This document shows, piece by piece, positions 40,701 through 49,359 of a stretch of 64,000 nucleotides of DNA. Every line of letters begins with the position of its first letter. Positions within the stretch are counted from its first letter, which is position 1. This stretch comes from an uncultured Bacteroidia bacterium (GTDB lineage: Bacteria > Bacteroidota > Bacteroidia > Bacteroidales > Prolixibacteraceae): NCBI GenBank assembly GCA_903923905.1, contig CAIXZH010000066.1:1-64000 (forward strand). The letters run 5' to 3'. The notes below the pieces were generated by a model. The model saw nothing but the letters and a program-made list of their open reading frames with translations, had not been told where the DNA came from and searched no databases. Made by a program: the position numbers and the translations under genes.

Positions 40701-41969
40701 ATGACTGAAATTACATCTGCTGAATTTGAAAAAGAAGTATTGGAAGGGGGAAAGGTCGTACTCGATTTTTATTCTTCTGAATGTCCCCCCTGTGAAGCTT
40801 TGGCTCCAAAATTTGAATCACTGGCCAAATTGTATGGCAACGACATTAAGTTTTTAAAGATTTTCCGTCAAAAAAACAGAGAGCTGGCCGATCGGCTTGG
40901 TGTTAAGTCATCACCAACGCTACTGTTCTTTGATAACGGGAAAGAAGTTGGTGAGGTATTGACCGGCGGAGTTAAACGAAAAGACATCATAACCAACCTG
41001 AACAAATTAATTTCTTCAGATAAAGTTACTGCGATCAATAAGAAAATCACACCAAGTATTACCGAATATGATGTGATGATTTTGGGTGCCGGTCCGGGAG
41101 GACTCACTGCCGGGCTCTACCTCTGCCAGGCTAAAATAAATACGGTTCTCATTGACATTGCATTGCCCGGCGGTCATGTGGCCACTACCCATGAAGTCTC
41201 GAACTATCCCGGCTTTATTGAGCCACAGGCAGGATATATGCTTTCGCACAATATGTCTGAGCAGACAAAGCTTTGCGGAACAGCCTATAAGGTTGCCGTT
41301 GATGTTTCGAAGGTTGATCTTGAGAAACGGGAGGTGATTCTTGATGAATATGAAACCATAAAAGCAAAGAAGATCATTATAGCTACCGGAACCTCGCCGA
41401 ACCTGATGGGAATCCCAGGGGAAAAAGAATTAAAGGGGAAAGGGATCTCTTATTGCGCTACATGTGATGCCAAATACTATGGAGATAAGGAGGTTGTCGT
41501 TATTGGAGGCGGAAATTCGGCTGTTGAGGAGTCTGATTTTATCTCCAAATTTGCGGGCAAGATCACACTGGTTCACCAGTTTGATGCCCTGACAGCCAAT
41601 AAGACTGCTCAGGAGAAACTCCTTGCCAATCCGAAGATCAGCACAATGCTGGAACATGAACCAAGGTCATTTAAACGGGTAGGTGATAGGGTTATCACTG
41701 AAGTGGAGGATCTTAAGACAAAAGAGATGAAAACCCTGATCTCAGATGGTGTTTTTATTTTTATCGGAATGAAGCCCAATGTTCAGCTATTCAGGGATAA
41801 ACTCATTCTCGATCAATGGGGTTATATCAAAACCGACGAAGATATGCGAACGAATCTTCCTGATATTTATGCAGTTGGAGATGTGATCAGTAAAAAGTAC
41901 CGGCAAATCACCACAGCTGTAGCTGACGGTACCATTGCAGCTATTGCTATTGCTAAAGAATTGAATTGA
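40701..41969 (+). CDS. thioredoxin-thioredoxin reductase fusion
   Basis: A 422-residue fusion. Residues 1-108 are a thioredoxin domain with active site Cys28-Pro-Pro-Cys31 (SECPPCEAL). Residues about 115-422 are an NADPH-dependent thioredoxin reductase, with FAD fold LGAGPGGLTAGLY, active site Cys252-Ala-Thr-Cys255 and NADPH fold IGGGNSAVEES. It self-supplies reducing power to its own thioredoxin head. It lies 31 bases after the radical SAM gene, so it may reduce the cysteines of the peptides or recycle a thiol substrate. The CPPC site, in place of CGPC, is unusual. Confidence 0.92.
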   Translation: MTEITSAEFEKEVLEGGKVVLDFYSSECPPCEALAPKFESLAKLYGNDIKFLKIFRQKNRELADRLGVKSSPTLLFFDNGKEVGEVLTGGVKRKDIITNLNKLISSDKVTAINKKITPSITEYDVMILGAGPGGLTAGLYLCQAKINTVLIDIALPGGHVATTHEVSNYPGFIEPQAGYMLSHNMSEQTKLCGTAYKVAVDVSKVDLEKREVILDEYETIKAKKIIIATGTSPNLMGIPGEKELKGKGISYCATCDAKYYGDKEVVVIGGGNSAVEESDFISKFAGKITLVHQFDALTANKTAQEKLLANPKISTMLEHEPRSFKRVGDRVITEVEDLKTKEMKTLISDGVFIFIGMKPNVQLFRDKLILDQWGYIKTDEDMRTNLPDIYAVGDVISKKYRQITTAVADGTIAAIAIAKELN

Positions 41970-41981
41970 ATTTAAATCCTG

Positions 41982-42662
41982 ATGGTCACTTTTGTTGCTA
42001 TACTTTTCACGGGGGCCTTATTCGCCGGATTTCTTGGGGCCCTTACAGGCCTTGGAGGAGGTATTGTCATCGTGCCGCTCCTCACTATTGGGTTTGGGGT
42101 TGACATCCGTTATGCTATTGCCGTAATTTTTGGCATTGTTCTATTATATTCAGCTTTTATCTCTTTTCAAAAAAGAAAGGTGGCCGTCGAAGTTGCCTCT
42201 AAACCGGAACGGAACCCTGGCCTGATTGTCCAATTATTGAAAGCAAATGGGACCTATCCTACAGATTCCGGACCGAGAAATTACACGTTACATCATTTAG
42301 GCGGAGGCTTTACAGTTATGGTCCTGGCAGGTATATTATCTGGGTTATTGGGTATTGGGTCGGGTGCCCTAAAAGTCATTGCTATGGATTCGATTATGAA
42401 GATCCCATTTAAAGTTTCAACAACTACAAGTAATTTTATGATCGGCGTTACTGCAGCGGCCAGCGCAGGAATCTATCTGAACCGCGGTTATATAGATCCG
42501 GTATTGTCAATGCCTGTAATGGTTGGCGTTTTAATTGGTTCACTTGTGGGTGCCAAAATTCTGATCAGGTCTCAAACCAAAAAGATACGCTTAATTTTTG
42601 CACTTGTAATTATGTTTTTGGCAATTGAAATGATTTATAACGGACTTGCAAAAAATATCTGA
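41982..42662 (+). CDS. TauE/SafE-family sulfite/sulfur compound exporter
   Basis: A 226-residue permease with about six to seven transmembrane helices and the family motifs (LGALTGLGGGIVIVPLL; SGLLGIGSGALKV). Such proteins export sulfite, sulfoacetate or other organosulfur anions. It starts 12 bases after the thioredoxin-reductase fusion and is followed 1 base later by the DUF1634 gene, a pairing seen in many genomes. Confidence 0.85.
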   Translation: MVTFVAILFTGALFAGFLGALTGLGGGIVIVPLLTIGFGVDIRYAIAVIFGIVLLYSAFISFQKRKVAVEVASKPERNPGLIVQLLKANGTYPTDSGPRNYTLHHLGGGFTVMVLAGILSGLLGIGSGALKVIAMDSIMKIPFKVSTTTSNFMIGVTAAASAGIYLNRGYIDPVLSMPVMVGVLIGSLVGAKILIRSQTKKIRLIFALVIMFLAIEMIYNGLAKNI

Positions 42663-42663
42663 T

Positions 42664-43060
42664 ATGGAAGGTAAGCTAAAAGAGTGGAATGAGGAGCGGA
42701 TGAGGAATATTATGGGGTCACTGTTACGTGCAGGGGGTGTTTATTTCTGCCTCATTAGTTATCTTAGGAGGGATGCTATTTTTCATCAGGCATCCGCATG
42801 AAATCTTAGATTACTCCACTTTTAAAGGTGAACCGGCAAAATACCGACAGGTTCATATGATCCTGAAGGAGGCACTGAATTTCAAGGGAAGAGATATCAT
42901 CCAACTTGGACTTTTGGTATTAATCGCTACACCGGTTGCCAGGGTAATCTTTTCACTGATTGGCTTTCTGTTCGAAAAAGACTGGATATATGTTGCGATC
43001 ACATTTATCGTATTAATTATTCTTTTTATTTGCCTGTTTAGCAACTACATAACCTTCTGA
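42664..43060 (+). pseudogene. DUF1634 membrane protein, frame broken at G5 run
   Basis: The DUF1634 family partner of TauE-type permeases. The reading frame from the ATG at 42664 (MEGKLKEWNEERMRNIMGSL) changes at a run of five G (42733-42737). Removing one G would continue it as RAGVFISASLVILGGMLFF through the stop at 43060, giving about 131 residues with three membrane helices. As written, the first frame ends soon after. A base-call error, a real mutation, or slippage-based on/off switching would all give this picture. The rest of the protein is intact, which argues for recent loss or error. Confidence 0.7.
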
Positions 43061-43118
43061 CGCCCTTTTATGAAAACAGAATAATGATTTTTGACACCGA
43101 TTTTTAACTCGTTCTAAA

Positions 43119-43134
43119 AGTGAAAAATATCACA
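43119..43134. promoter_or_regulatory. Crp/Fnr-type operator upstream of yeeE-cyd
   Basis: AGTGAAAAATATCACA contains a perfect GTGA-N6-TCAC palindrome, like those at 25247-25262 and 36141-36156. Its centre is about 55 bases upstream of the -7 element, one helical turn closer than at the dsrE2-like gene, again a class I activator position. Confidence 0.6.
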
Positions 43135-43177
43135 TAAATAAGGTTAGATTTATTAAGTACAGTTAAGACGATGTTAC

Positions 43178-43185
43178 TAATTTTG
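43178..43185 (+). promoter_or_regulatory. -7 element of the yeeE-DUF4492-cydAB operon
   Basis: TAATTTTG matches TAnnTTTG, 59 bases before the yeeE-like ATG at 43245. Confidence 0.55.
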
Positions 43186-43244
43186 ACTGTCAGAGGATTA
43201 CGTTACAGTAGGAATTAACTCAATTAATTTTAATTGCATAACTT

Positions 43245-44270
43245 ATGATTATTACAATTTTCAGTTTAGGATTTTTATTTGGCGCCATCTTACAATATGC
43301 AAAACTGAATAAATATAATACAATCTCGGGTTTGGCACTATTTGAGAATTTTGCAGTTGCCAAGGCAATTTTGATCGCTATTGGAGTCGGAGCCGTTTTA
43401 GTGAATATCGAAATAGGATTAGGTTTCGCTTCGTATCATACAAAGCCTATCCTAATGGGTGGAATTATGCTTGGAGGATTAATTTTTGGCATTGGAATGG
43501 CCATCTTGGGCTATTGTCCCGGAACACTACCTGTTTCATTGGGCGAAGGTTCTTTGGATGCTTTAATTGGAATTTTAGGTGGATTAGTAGCGGGACTTCT
43601 GTATACCCTTTTATTACCTTCAATTCATGGAATTTTAGGTCCTGATTTTGGAAATATCACCTTAAAGTCATCATTAGGAGAAAATACGTCACTGTTTTTT
43701 ATACTTGTTTTCATTATTGCCGCTATTTTTATTGGCCTATCACTTTGGATACATCGGTTAGAGAAAACTAAAGACTTAAAATGGCTTTTTGCAGGGATTG
43801 CATTAGCAGTTTTAAATGCGGTTGTCTTTTTGACCGTAGTATCCAACAGGCCAATCGGCGCATCAACCACTTATCCATATCTCAGTGATTTAATTACCGG
43901 AACAACAGGAAATGAGTACTTTGCCAAGATTAAGGAACCCGGTCATTGGGAATTAATATTTTTGGCCGGGGCCTTCTTTTCAGGCCTGGTGCTATCTCTG
44001 ATCAGAAAAGATTTTAAACTGACTCTGATTTATGACAACTGGAAAAAACATAAGGGTAATTCTCCTGCCAAACGAATAATCTGGTCATTTATCGGGGGAT
44101 TTTTAATCATTATCGGTTCAAGAATGGCTGGCGGATGCACAAGCGGACATATCATTTCGGGAGGAATGCAACTGGCTGCCAGTAGTTTCATGTTTGCAAT
44201 ATTTGTTTTTACAGGTTTACTCGTAACCGGAAAGCTGTTTTACTCCAAAGGGAGAGTTCATTCAAAATGA
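43245..44270 (+). CDS. YeeE/YedE-family transporter
   Basis: A 341-residue membrane protein with about nine to ten helices. YeeE signature regions contain cysteines: GYCPGTLPVSLGEG near residue 89, and SRMAGGCTSGHIISGG near 295. The latter resembles the thiosulfate-conducting pore of YeeE-type proteins. It would import thiosulfate or another sulfur anion. It overlaps the DUF4492 gene by 4 bases (ATGA) and is thus co-transcribed with cytochrome bd. Confidence 0.85.
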   Translation: MIITIFSLGFLFGAILQYAKLNKYNTISGLALFENFAVAKAILIAIGVGAVLVNIEIGLGFASYHTKPILMGGIMLGGLIFGIGMAILGYCPGTLPVSLGEGSLDALIGILGGLVAGLLYTLLLPSIHGILGPDFGNITLKSSLGENTSLFFILVFIIAAIFIGLSLWIHRLEKTKDLKWLFAGIALAVLNAVVFLTVVSNRPIGASTTYPYLSDLITGTTGNEYFAKIKEPGHWELIFLAGAFFSGLVLSLIRKDFKLTLIYDNWKKHKGNSPAKRIIWSFIGGFLIIIGSRMAGGCTSGHIISGGMQLAASSFMFAIFVFTGLLVTGKLFYSKGRVHSK

Positions 44271-44476
44271 GAATAAATCTTAAAAATATTTTTCAGTTCT
44301 ATTATCTGGGTTTCAGGTCTATGACTGTTGGGAAGCGACTCTGGTTGATTATTATCCTGAAATTGATCGTGATGTTTCTTATTTTAAAAATTTTCTTCTT
44401 CCCCAATTTTCTGAAAACAAATTTTAAAACAGATAAGGATCGCAGTAATTACGTGATTGAACAATTAACTAAATAA
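44267..44476 (+). CDS. DUF4492 small protein
   Basis: A 69-residue protein with one membrane helix (about 25-45). It matches DUF4492, which in Bacteroidota regularly precedes cydA. It may be a small accessory subunit or assembly factor of cytochrome bd. The cydA start follows 9 bases later. Confidence 0.8.
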   Translation: MRINLKNIFQFYYLGFRSMTVGKRLWLIIILKLIVMFLILKIFFFPNFLKTNFKTDKDRSNYVIEQLTK

Positions 44477-44485
44477 AAACAGAGA

Positions 44486-46039
44486 ATGGAACACATTGAT
44501 TTTTCGCTTGTTGATTGGTCCCGGGCTCAATTTGCCCTGACAGCCATGTACCATTGGTTGTTTGTGCCTCTGACGCTGGGGCTTTCATTTATTGTAGCGT
44601 TTATGGAAACGTTGTATTTTCGTACCGGCAACCCCGAATGGAAACGGATTACCAAATTCTGGATGACCTTATTCGGGATTAATTTTGCCATCGGTGTGGC
44701 GACAGGAATTATTCTTGAATTTGAATTTGGGACAAACTGGTCGAATTATTCCTGGTTTGTAGGCGACATTTTTGGTGCGCCGCTGGCCATTGAGGGGATC
44801 ATGGCTTTTTTCCTCGAAAGTACGTTTATTGCCGTCATGTTTTTTGGCTGGAATAAAGTGAGCAAAAAGTTTCACCTGACTTCGACCTGGCTGGTTGCCA
44901 TTGGATCAAATCTCTCTGCCCTCTGGATTCTGGTTGCAAACGCCTGGATGCAATATCCCGCAGGAATGAAATTTAATCCTGACACGGCTCGTAACGAAAT
45001 GGTTAATTTTTGGGATGTTCTATTTTCGCCTGTTGCCATCAATAAGTTCCTCCATACTGTTTTATCGGCCTATGTTTTAGCTTCAATCTTTGTTATTGGG
45101 GTAAGCGCCTGGTATTTATTAAAAAACCGCGAACAATTATTTGCAAAGAAAAGTATAAAAGTAGCCGCTATTTTCGGTTTGGCTGCCTCATTTTTAACAA
45201 TGGTTTCTGGCGACGGCTCCGCCCGGAATATGGCCAAATTTCAGCCCATGAAATTTGCAGCCATGGAAAATCTATACAATGGACAGCAAAATGCTCCGCT
45301 GGCTGTTATGGGGTTTTTACAAAAGAATAAAACCGAGACCGATCCAAAGAAACAGGATTTTGTATTTAAAATCGAAATTCCCAACATGTTGTCTTATATG
45401 GCTTTTCTGGATCCAAACGCCTATGTTCCGGGGGTTTTTGATTTGGTAAAAGGGGATAAAGAACATCATATTTTGTCCTATAAGGAGCGAACCGAGAAAG
45501 GTAAAATTGCGATTACATCGCTTGCTGCCTATAAAAACGCAAAGAAAGCGGGAAACGATAGCCTGGCAAATGCATCACTTGCCCATTTCCAGGAAAATTA
45601 TCCCAATTTTGGTTATGGCTATTATGCAAACCGCGATGTTAATGAATTAATTCCTAGTGTACCAACAACCTTTTATTCTTTCCGGATTATGGTCTTCCTG
45701 GGTCTCCACTTTATTGCCCTGTTCCTGGTAGTGCTCATACTTACCAACAAAGACAAGATTGAACAGAAACGATTTATTTTATACACCGCACTTTGGACGA
45801 TTCCTTTAGCGTATATTGCCTCCGAATTAGGTTGGGTTGTAGCTGAAGTAGGTCGTCAGCCCTGGGTCATTCAGGATATTTTGCCCACCATTGCAGCTGT
45901 CTCGCAAATAAAACCGGTTTCGGTTCAGATCACCTTCTGGCTCTTCTTTGTCCTGTTTACAGGCTTGTTAATTGCTGAGATTAAAATTATGATTTCCCAA
46001 ATCAAGAAAGGTCCGGCTTCCGAACCTTCTCAAAACTAA
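44486..46039 (+). CDS. cydA: cytochrome bd ubiquinol oxidase subunit I
   Basis: A 517-residue quinol oxidase core subunit. Characteristic motifs: RAQFALTAMYHWLFVPLTLG, with His23 corresponding to the haem b595 ligand, the Q-loop region around residues 240-370, and GRQPWVIQDILPT near the C-terminal half. Cytochrome bd reduces O2 with low sensitivity to sulfide. It is an apt terminal oxidase for an organism handling sulfide. Co-transcribed with yeeE and cydB. Confidence 0.95.
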   Translation: MEHIDFSLVDWSRAQFALTAMYHWLFVPLTLGLSFIVAFMETLYFRTGNPEWKRITKFWMTLFGINFAIGVATGIILEFEFGTNWSNYSWFVGDIFGAPLAIEGIMAFFLESTFIAVMFFGWNKVSKKFHLTSTWLVAIGSNLSALWILVANAWMQYPAGMKFNPDTARNEMVNFWDVLFSPVAINKFLHTVLSAYVLASIFVIGVSAWYLLKNREQLFAKKSIKVAAIFGLAASFLTMVSGDGSARNMAKFQPMKFAAMENLYNGQQNAPLAVMGFLQKNKTETDPKKQDFVFKIEIPNMLSYMAFLDPNAYVPGVFDLVKGDKEHHILSYKERTEKGKIAITSLAAYKNAKKAGNDSLANASLAHFQENYPNFGYGYYANRDVNELIPSVPTTFYSFRIMVFLGLHFIALFLVVLILTNKDKIEQKRFILYTALWTIPLAYIASELGWVVAEVGRQPWVIQDILPTIAAVSQIKPVSVQITFWLFFVLFTGLLIAEIKIMISQIKKGPASEPSQN

Positions 46040-46064
46040 TTATAACTATTTAAAAATCTGAGTT

Positions 46065-47237
46065 ATGTTTGAAACATTTTCACATACCCTGCTACAGCAA
46101 TACTGGTGGATCATTGTTTCGCTGCTGGGGGCAATTGTCGTTTTCCTGATGTTTGTCCAGGGGGGACAAACGCTCATTTATACCATCGGAAAAACCGATG
46201 ACGAAAGAACTGTTTTAGTTAATTTGTTGGGCCGTAAGTGGGAATTCACATTCACCACGCTGGTTACTTTCGGGGGTGCCTTCTTTGCCTCTTTCCCGTT
46301 ATTCTATTCCACAAGTTTTGGGGGTGCCTACTGGGTTTGGATGCTGATTCTGATTGCATTTGTTGTTCAGGCGGTTTCGTATGAATACCGTCAAAAACCG
46401 AATAACCTATTCGGGAAACGTACCTATGAAACCTTAATGTTTATTAACGGGTTACTGGGTACTCTCCTGATTGGAACAGCAGTTGCTACATTCTTTACCG
46501 GGTCAGAATTTTCGGTGGATAAAATGAATCTGACCCGAATCACCGGCAATCTGATGCCTGTAATTTCGGAATGGAAAGGGATGGCAAATGGTTTGGAAGC
46601 GGCATTCAATCTGCAAAACCTGAGTCTTGGATTAACGGTTTTCTTCTTATCGCGGGTTCTGGCCTTGCTCTATTTCATGAACCGGATTCGGAATGCTGAA
46701 ATGATGGAAAGGGTCAAAAAGCAATTGCTCTACAATGCCATTCCGTTTGTCGTTTTCTTTCTGACTTTTGCGATCTGGTTAATGCTCATCAAAGGATTTG
46801 CGGTGAATCCCGTTTCCAAAGAGGTTTCGATGGAGCCATTCAAGTATTTCCATAATTTAATTGAAATGCCCGTCGTGGCCCTACTCTTTGTATTGGGTGT
46901 CATCTTCGTTTTATTAGGGATCATAAGGCCACTCGTCGCTTTCGAAAAGTGCAGCACCAAAGGGATCTGGTTGTCAGGCGCAGGTACGATTCTGACCGTT
47001 TTTTCACTTTTCCTGTTAGCCGGTTTTAATAACACCGCCTATTATCCATCTACCTTTGATCTGCAAAGCTCATTGACAATAGAAAACAGCTCTTCAAGTC
47101 ATTACACATTAGCTGCCATGAGCTATGTCTCGCTCCTGGTTCCGTTTGTAATTGCCTATATCTGGTATGCATGGCGTTCTATTGACAATAAAAAGATTGA
47201 TATTGAGGAGATTAATTCGGAATCACATGTCTATTGA
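46065..47237 (+). CDS. cydB: cytochrome bd ubiquinol oxidase subunit II
   Basis: A 390-residue membrane subunit with about nine helices (first around 12-35, QYWWIIVSLLGAIVVFLMFV). CydB is the structural partner of CydA. It begins 25 bases after the cydA stop. No cydX-like gene is apparent. Downstream are three hairpin-forming repeats, which may serve as a terminator region. Confidence 0.93.
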   Translation: MFETFSHTLLQQYWWIIVSLLGAIVVFLMFVQGGQTLIYTIGKTDDERTVLVNLLGRKWEFTFTTLVTFGGAFFASFPLFYSTSFGGAYWVWMLILIAFVVQAVSYEYRQKPNNLFGKRTYETLMFINGLLGTLLIGTAVATFFTGSEFSVDKMNLTRITGNLMPVISEWKGMANGLEAAFNLQNLSLGLTVFFLSRVLALLYFMNRIRNAEMMERVKKQLLYNAIPFVVFFLTFAIWLMLIKGFAVNPVSKEVSMEPFKYFHNLIEMPVVALLFVLGVIFVLLGIIRPLVAFEKCSTKGIWLSGAGTILTVFSLFLLAGFNNTAYYPSTFDLQSSLTIENSSSSHYTLAAMSYVSLLVPFVIAYIWYAWRSIDNKKIDIEEINSESHVY

Positions 47238-47266
47238 AAAACATCAGGATTGAGATTGGTCTTAAA

Positions 47267-47388
47267 TGACCTCAGCGAGGTCACATATTTATAGAAAAAT
47301 ATTTTGTTAAGTCGCCTATGGCTCCGGCCGGAGTCATAGGCGTCATTCAATCAGATTTCTATAAACATACAAACCCTCCGGGTTTGTA
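47267..47388. repeat. REP-like palindromic elements in opposite orientation
   Basis: Three palindromes in 122 bases: TGACCTC-AGC-GAGGTCA (47267-47283), a 14-bp near-perfect stem GCCTATGGCTCCGG (47314-47341) and TACAAACCC-TCC-GGGTTTGTA (47368-47388). The outer two are each flanked by the same word in opposite orientation (ATATTTATAGAAA after the first; on the minus strand TATGTTTATAGAAA after the third). This is the layout of paired REP/BIME units. It lies after cydB and may terminate its transcription. Confidence 0.65.
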
Positions 47389-47508
47389 AAACATACGCAG
47401 GTCGGGACGCAGATGACGCTGAATGAACAGTTCGTCACAGATTTTTAGAAAATCAGTGGTTATCTGCCAGGTCAGTGTCATAAGTGTTCCAATTTGCTTA
47501 TCATCTTA

Positions 47509-48204
47509 TTACCCTTTCCTGCTTATTTCAGCCAATCCATTGTGGTTAAGTACAACAATATCTTTCTCCTTCAATTCGATAAATCCATCCTTTTCAAAGC
47601 TTTTCAACAATTTTACTGCACTTTCAGTCGAAATGCCGGCAAAATCAGCAATGTCTTTACGTGAGAGGAGCTGAAAAATCCGGGGAGTATCATTTTTAAA
47701 TCTGTCGATATAAAGCAAAGTTTCCGCAATCCGTCCGTTCATTTGCTTGTATAAAACAGTACGCAAGGTATCAAAAAGGTTGGCATTCTGTTCGCAGTAC
47801 CTTTTAACCATAGTAAAACCAAATAATCCGTTTTGCTTAACTACCCTGGTAATGGCCTCCTTTTCTACCAGAAATACCTGACAGTCGGTAAGTGCAATGG
47901 ATGAATAATTAAATGTATTCTTGGTGAAGACTGCCGAAAGTCCCACAAATTCGCCGGGTTTTATAATCCGAAGGTTGTGGCTTTTATTATTGTTACCCTC
48001 TACATATTGTCGTGCCAGGCCACTGATTATAAATAACACATAGGAAGAAAATGCCCCTTGTTTGGTAAGGTGGTCCCCTTTGCGAAAAAGCACCTGTGTT
48101 TTGCTTCCCCTTACAAGCTCCACTTCTTCAGGCAAAAGCATCTGAAAGCATGGTGCCTGTATATCACAGATAAATTCGTTATCGGTTTCGAGTATTGTTT
48201 TCAT
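47509..48204 (-). CDS. second Crp/Fnr-family regulator
   Basis: A 231-residue regulator, cyclic-nucleotide-binding-like domain (about 25-150) and a winged helix-turn-helix (about 160-225). Its recognition helix, ISTESAVKLLKSF, lacks the Arg found in the regulator at 24532, so it should prefer a different site. Cys13 and Cys19 lie near the N-terminus. It may sense redox or sulfur signals for the neighbouring thioredoxin genes, which it faces divergently. Confidence 0.85.
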   Translation of the reverse strand: MKTILETDNEFICDIQAPCFQMLLPEEVELVRGSKTQVLFRKGDHLTKQGAFSSYVLFIISGLARQYVEGNNNKSHNLRIIKPGEFVGLSAVFTKNTFNYSSIALTDCQVFLVEKEAITRVVKQNGLFGFTMVKRYCEQNANLFDTLRTVLYKQMNGRIAETLLYIDRFKNDTPRIFQLLSRKDIADFAGISTESAVKLLKSFEKDGFIELKEKDIVVLNHNGLAEISRKG

Positions 48205-48522
48205 TCACTTATATTCTGTTTTAATGACCAAAGTTAAGCAAATCAGTTAATATACTTTTAGGATGTTAGATTTGAAAGTTGTTTTGAGTTAAATTCCGAA
48301 AAATGAAGTCGAATATTTCTTATCTTTACAAGCAATTGAAATAGAGAGGCCTTACTCGTTGGCGCTATCAGAGCATCTCTCACTTTCCTGTTTTTTCAAT
48401 ACTACATCAACAAAAAAGTTGTCCTGATTTAATCCGGGAGTTGTTGCATTCTTAAGCAAAAGAATGACTTCGGTAAGTTGTTCAGTTTACCTTTGCGAAG
48501 TAGAATTTAAAACGAATAAGCC
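48205..48522. other. divergent intergenic region with -7 element
   Basis: This 318-base region separates the second Crp/Fnr-type gene from the thioredoxin-like gene. It contains TACCTTTG at 48488-48495, matching TAnnTTTG, 28 bases before the ATG at 48523. I found no CRP-type palindrome like those elsewhere and no gene. Confidence 0.5.
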
Positions 48523-48879
48523 ATGTTATACACAAATCTGAAACACATCGAAAGTGCGGTTGAACATGCAAGGATAATAAATGCAAGTGAAAACGTAATG
48601 GTCATTTGTGGCCGTATGGGTGCCACGTCGATCTCTGTTTACAGGATTGCCGAAGAACTTGAGGGCGATTACACCCAGGTAAACTTCTATGATATGGAAT
48701 TTGATAATCCTGAATCGGGTGTAATTCGTAACCTTCCTGAAGTCATCGGCTTTATGAGTATCCCTTTAACCATTTATTACCGGAGCGGGAAGGTGGTTAA
48801 TACCACATCTGGAATTCAAACCAAGGCTCAGATAGTTGCAATCCTTGATAAAGAATTTGCAGTTCATGTAACCGCTTAA
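48523..48879 (+). CDS. thioredoxin-like protein without CxxC
   Basis: A 118-residue thioredoxin-fold protein. The usual CxxC is replaced by VICGRMGATS, with a single cysteine, and the cis-Pro motif MSIPLTIYYRSGKVV is kept. It thus cannot perform a normal dithiol exchange and may bind a thiol or persulfide through one Cys. It heads a run of five sulfur/redox genes on the same strand. Confidence 0.75.
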   Translation: MLYTNLKHIESAVEHARIINASENVMVICGRMGATSISVYRIAEELEGDYTQVNFYDMEFDNPESGVIRNLPEVIGFMSIPLTIYYRSGKVVNTTSGIQTKAQIVAILDKEFAVHVTA

Positions 48880-48911
48880 CTCATTGTAATAAAAATAAAT
48901 AATTGAATAAT

Positions 48912-49331
48912 ATGCAAACAGCATTAATTGTTATCGGAGTTTTAATCCTGACGTTTTTTGTCTTCCGCACTGTTGCGATGGCGAAAATAAAGAACACTCC
49001 AATGGTCGCTGATCATGCGAATGTTTTGACACTCACGGAGAAGAATTTTCAGCAGCAGACAAAAAACAAGGTGGTTTTGGTTGATTTCTGGGCAACCTGG
49101 TGTGCGCCATGCCGGATGATGGCCCCTGTATTGAATGATGTGGCTTCTGAACTATCGGGAAACTCGCACGTAGGGAAAGTCAATATTGAACAGTACCAAT
49201 CGTTGGCCCAGAAATTCAAAGTCCGCAGTATCCCGACTCTGATCCTTTTTAAAAATGGCGCGGAGATAAACCGCTTTGTGGGGATCAAGTCGAAAGAATT
49301 TTTATTAAAGGAGATTGCTAAAGTAGGATAG
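48912..49331 (+). CDS. membrane-anchored thioredoxin
   Basis: A 139-residue thioredoxin. An N-terminal hydrophobic segment (TALIVIGVLILTFFVFRTVA) anchors it. The active site is WCAPC (FWATWCAPCRMM), and the cis-Pro motif is SIPTLILF. ATG at 48912 is preferred to an in-frame TTG at 48903. It precedes the rhodanese-fused CoA-disulfide-reductase-like gene by 28 bases and could pass electrons to it or to periplasmic rhodaneses. Confidence 0.88.
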   Translation: MQTALIVIGVLILTFFVFRTVAMAKIKNTPMVADHANVLTLTEKNFQQQTKNKVVLVDFWATWCAPCRMMAPVLNDVASELSGNSHVGKVNIEQYQSLAQKFKVRSIPTLILFKNGAEINRFVGIKSKEFLLKEIAKVG

Positions 49332-49359
49332 TAAAAATAAAAATACATCTATTAAGAAT

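Noticed and set aside
47314-47341. Strong hairpin as simple rho-independent terminator of cydB
   Set aside because: No T-run follows and the flanking palindromes with shared words fit REP elements better; a termination role is still possible.
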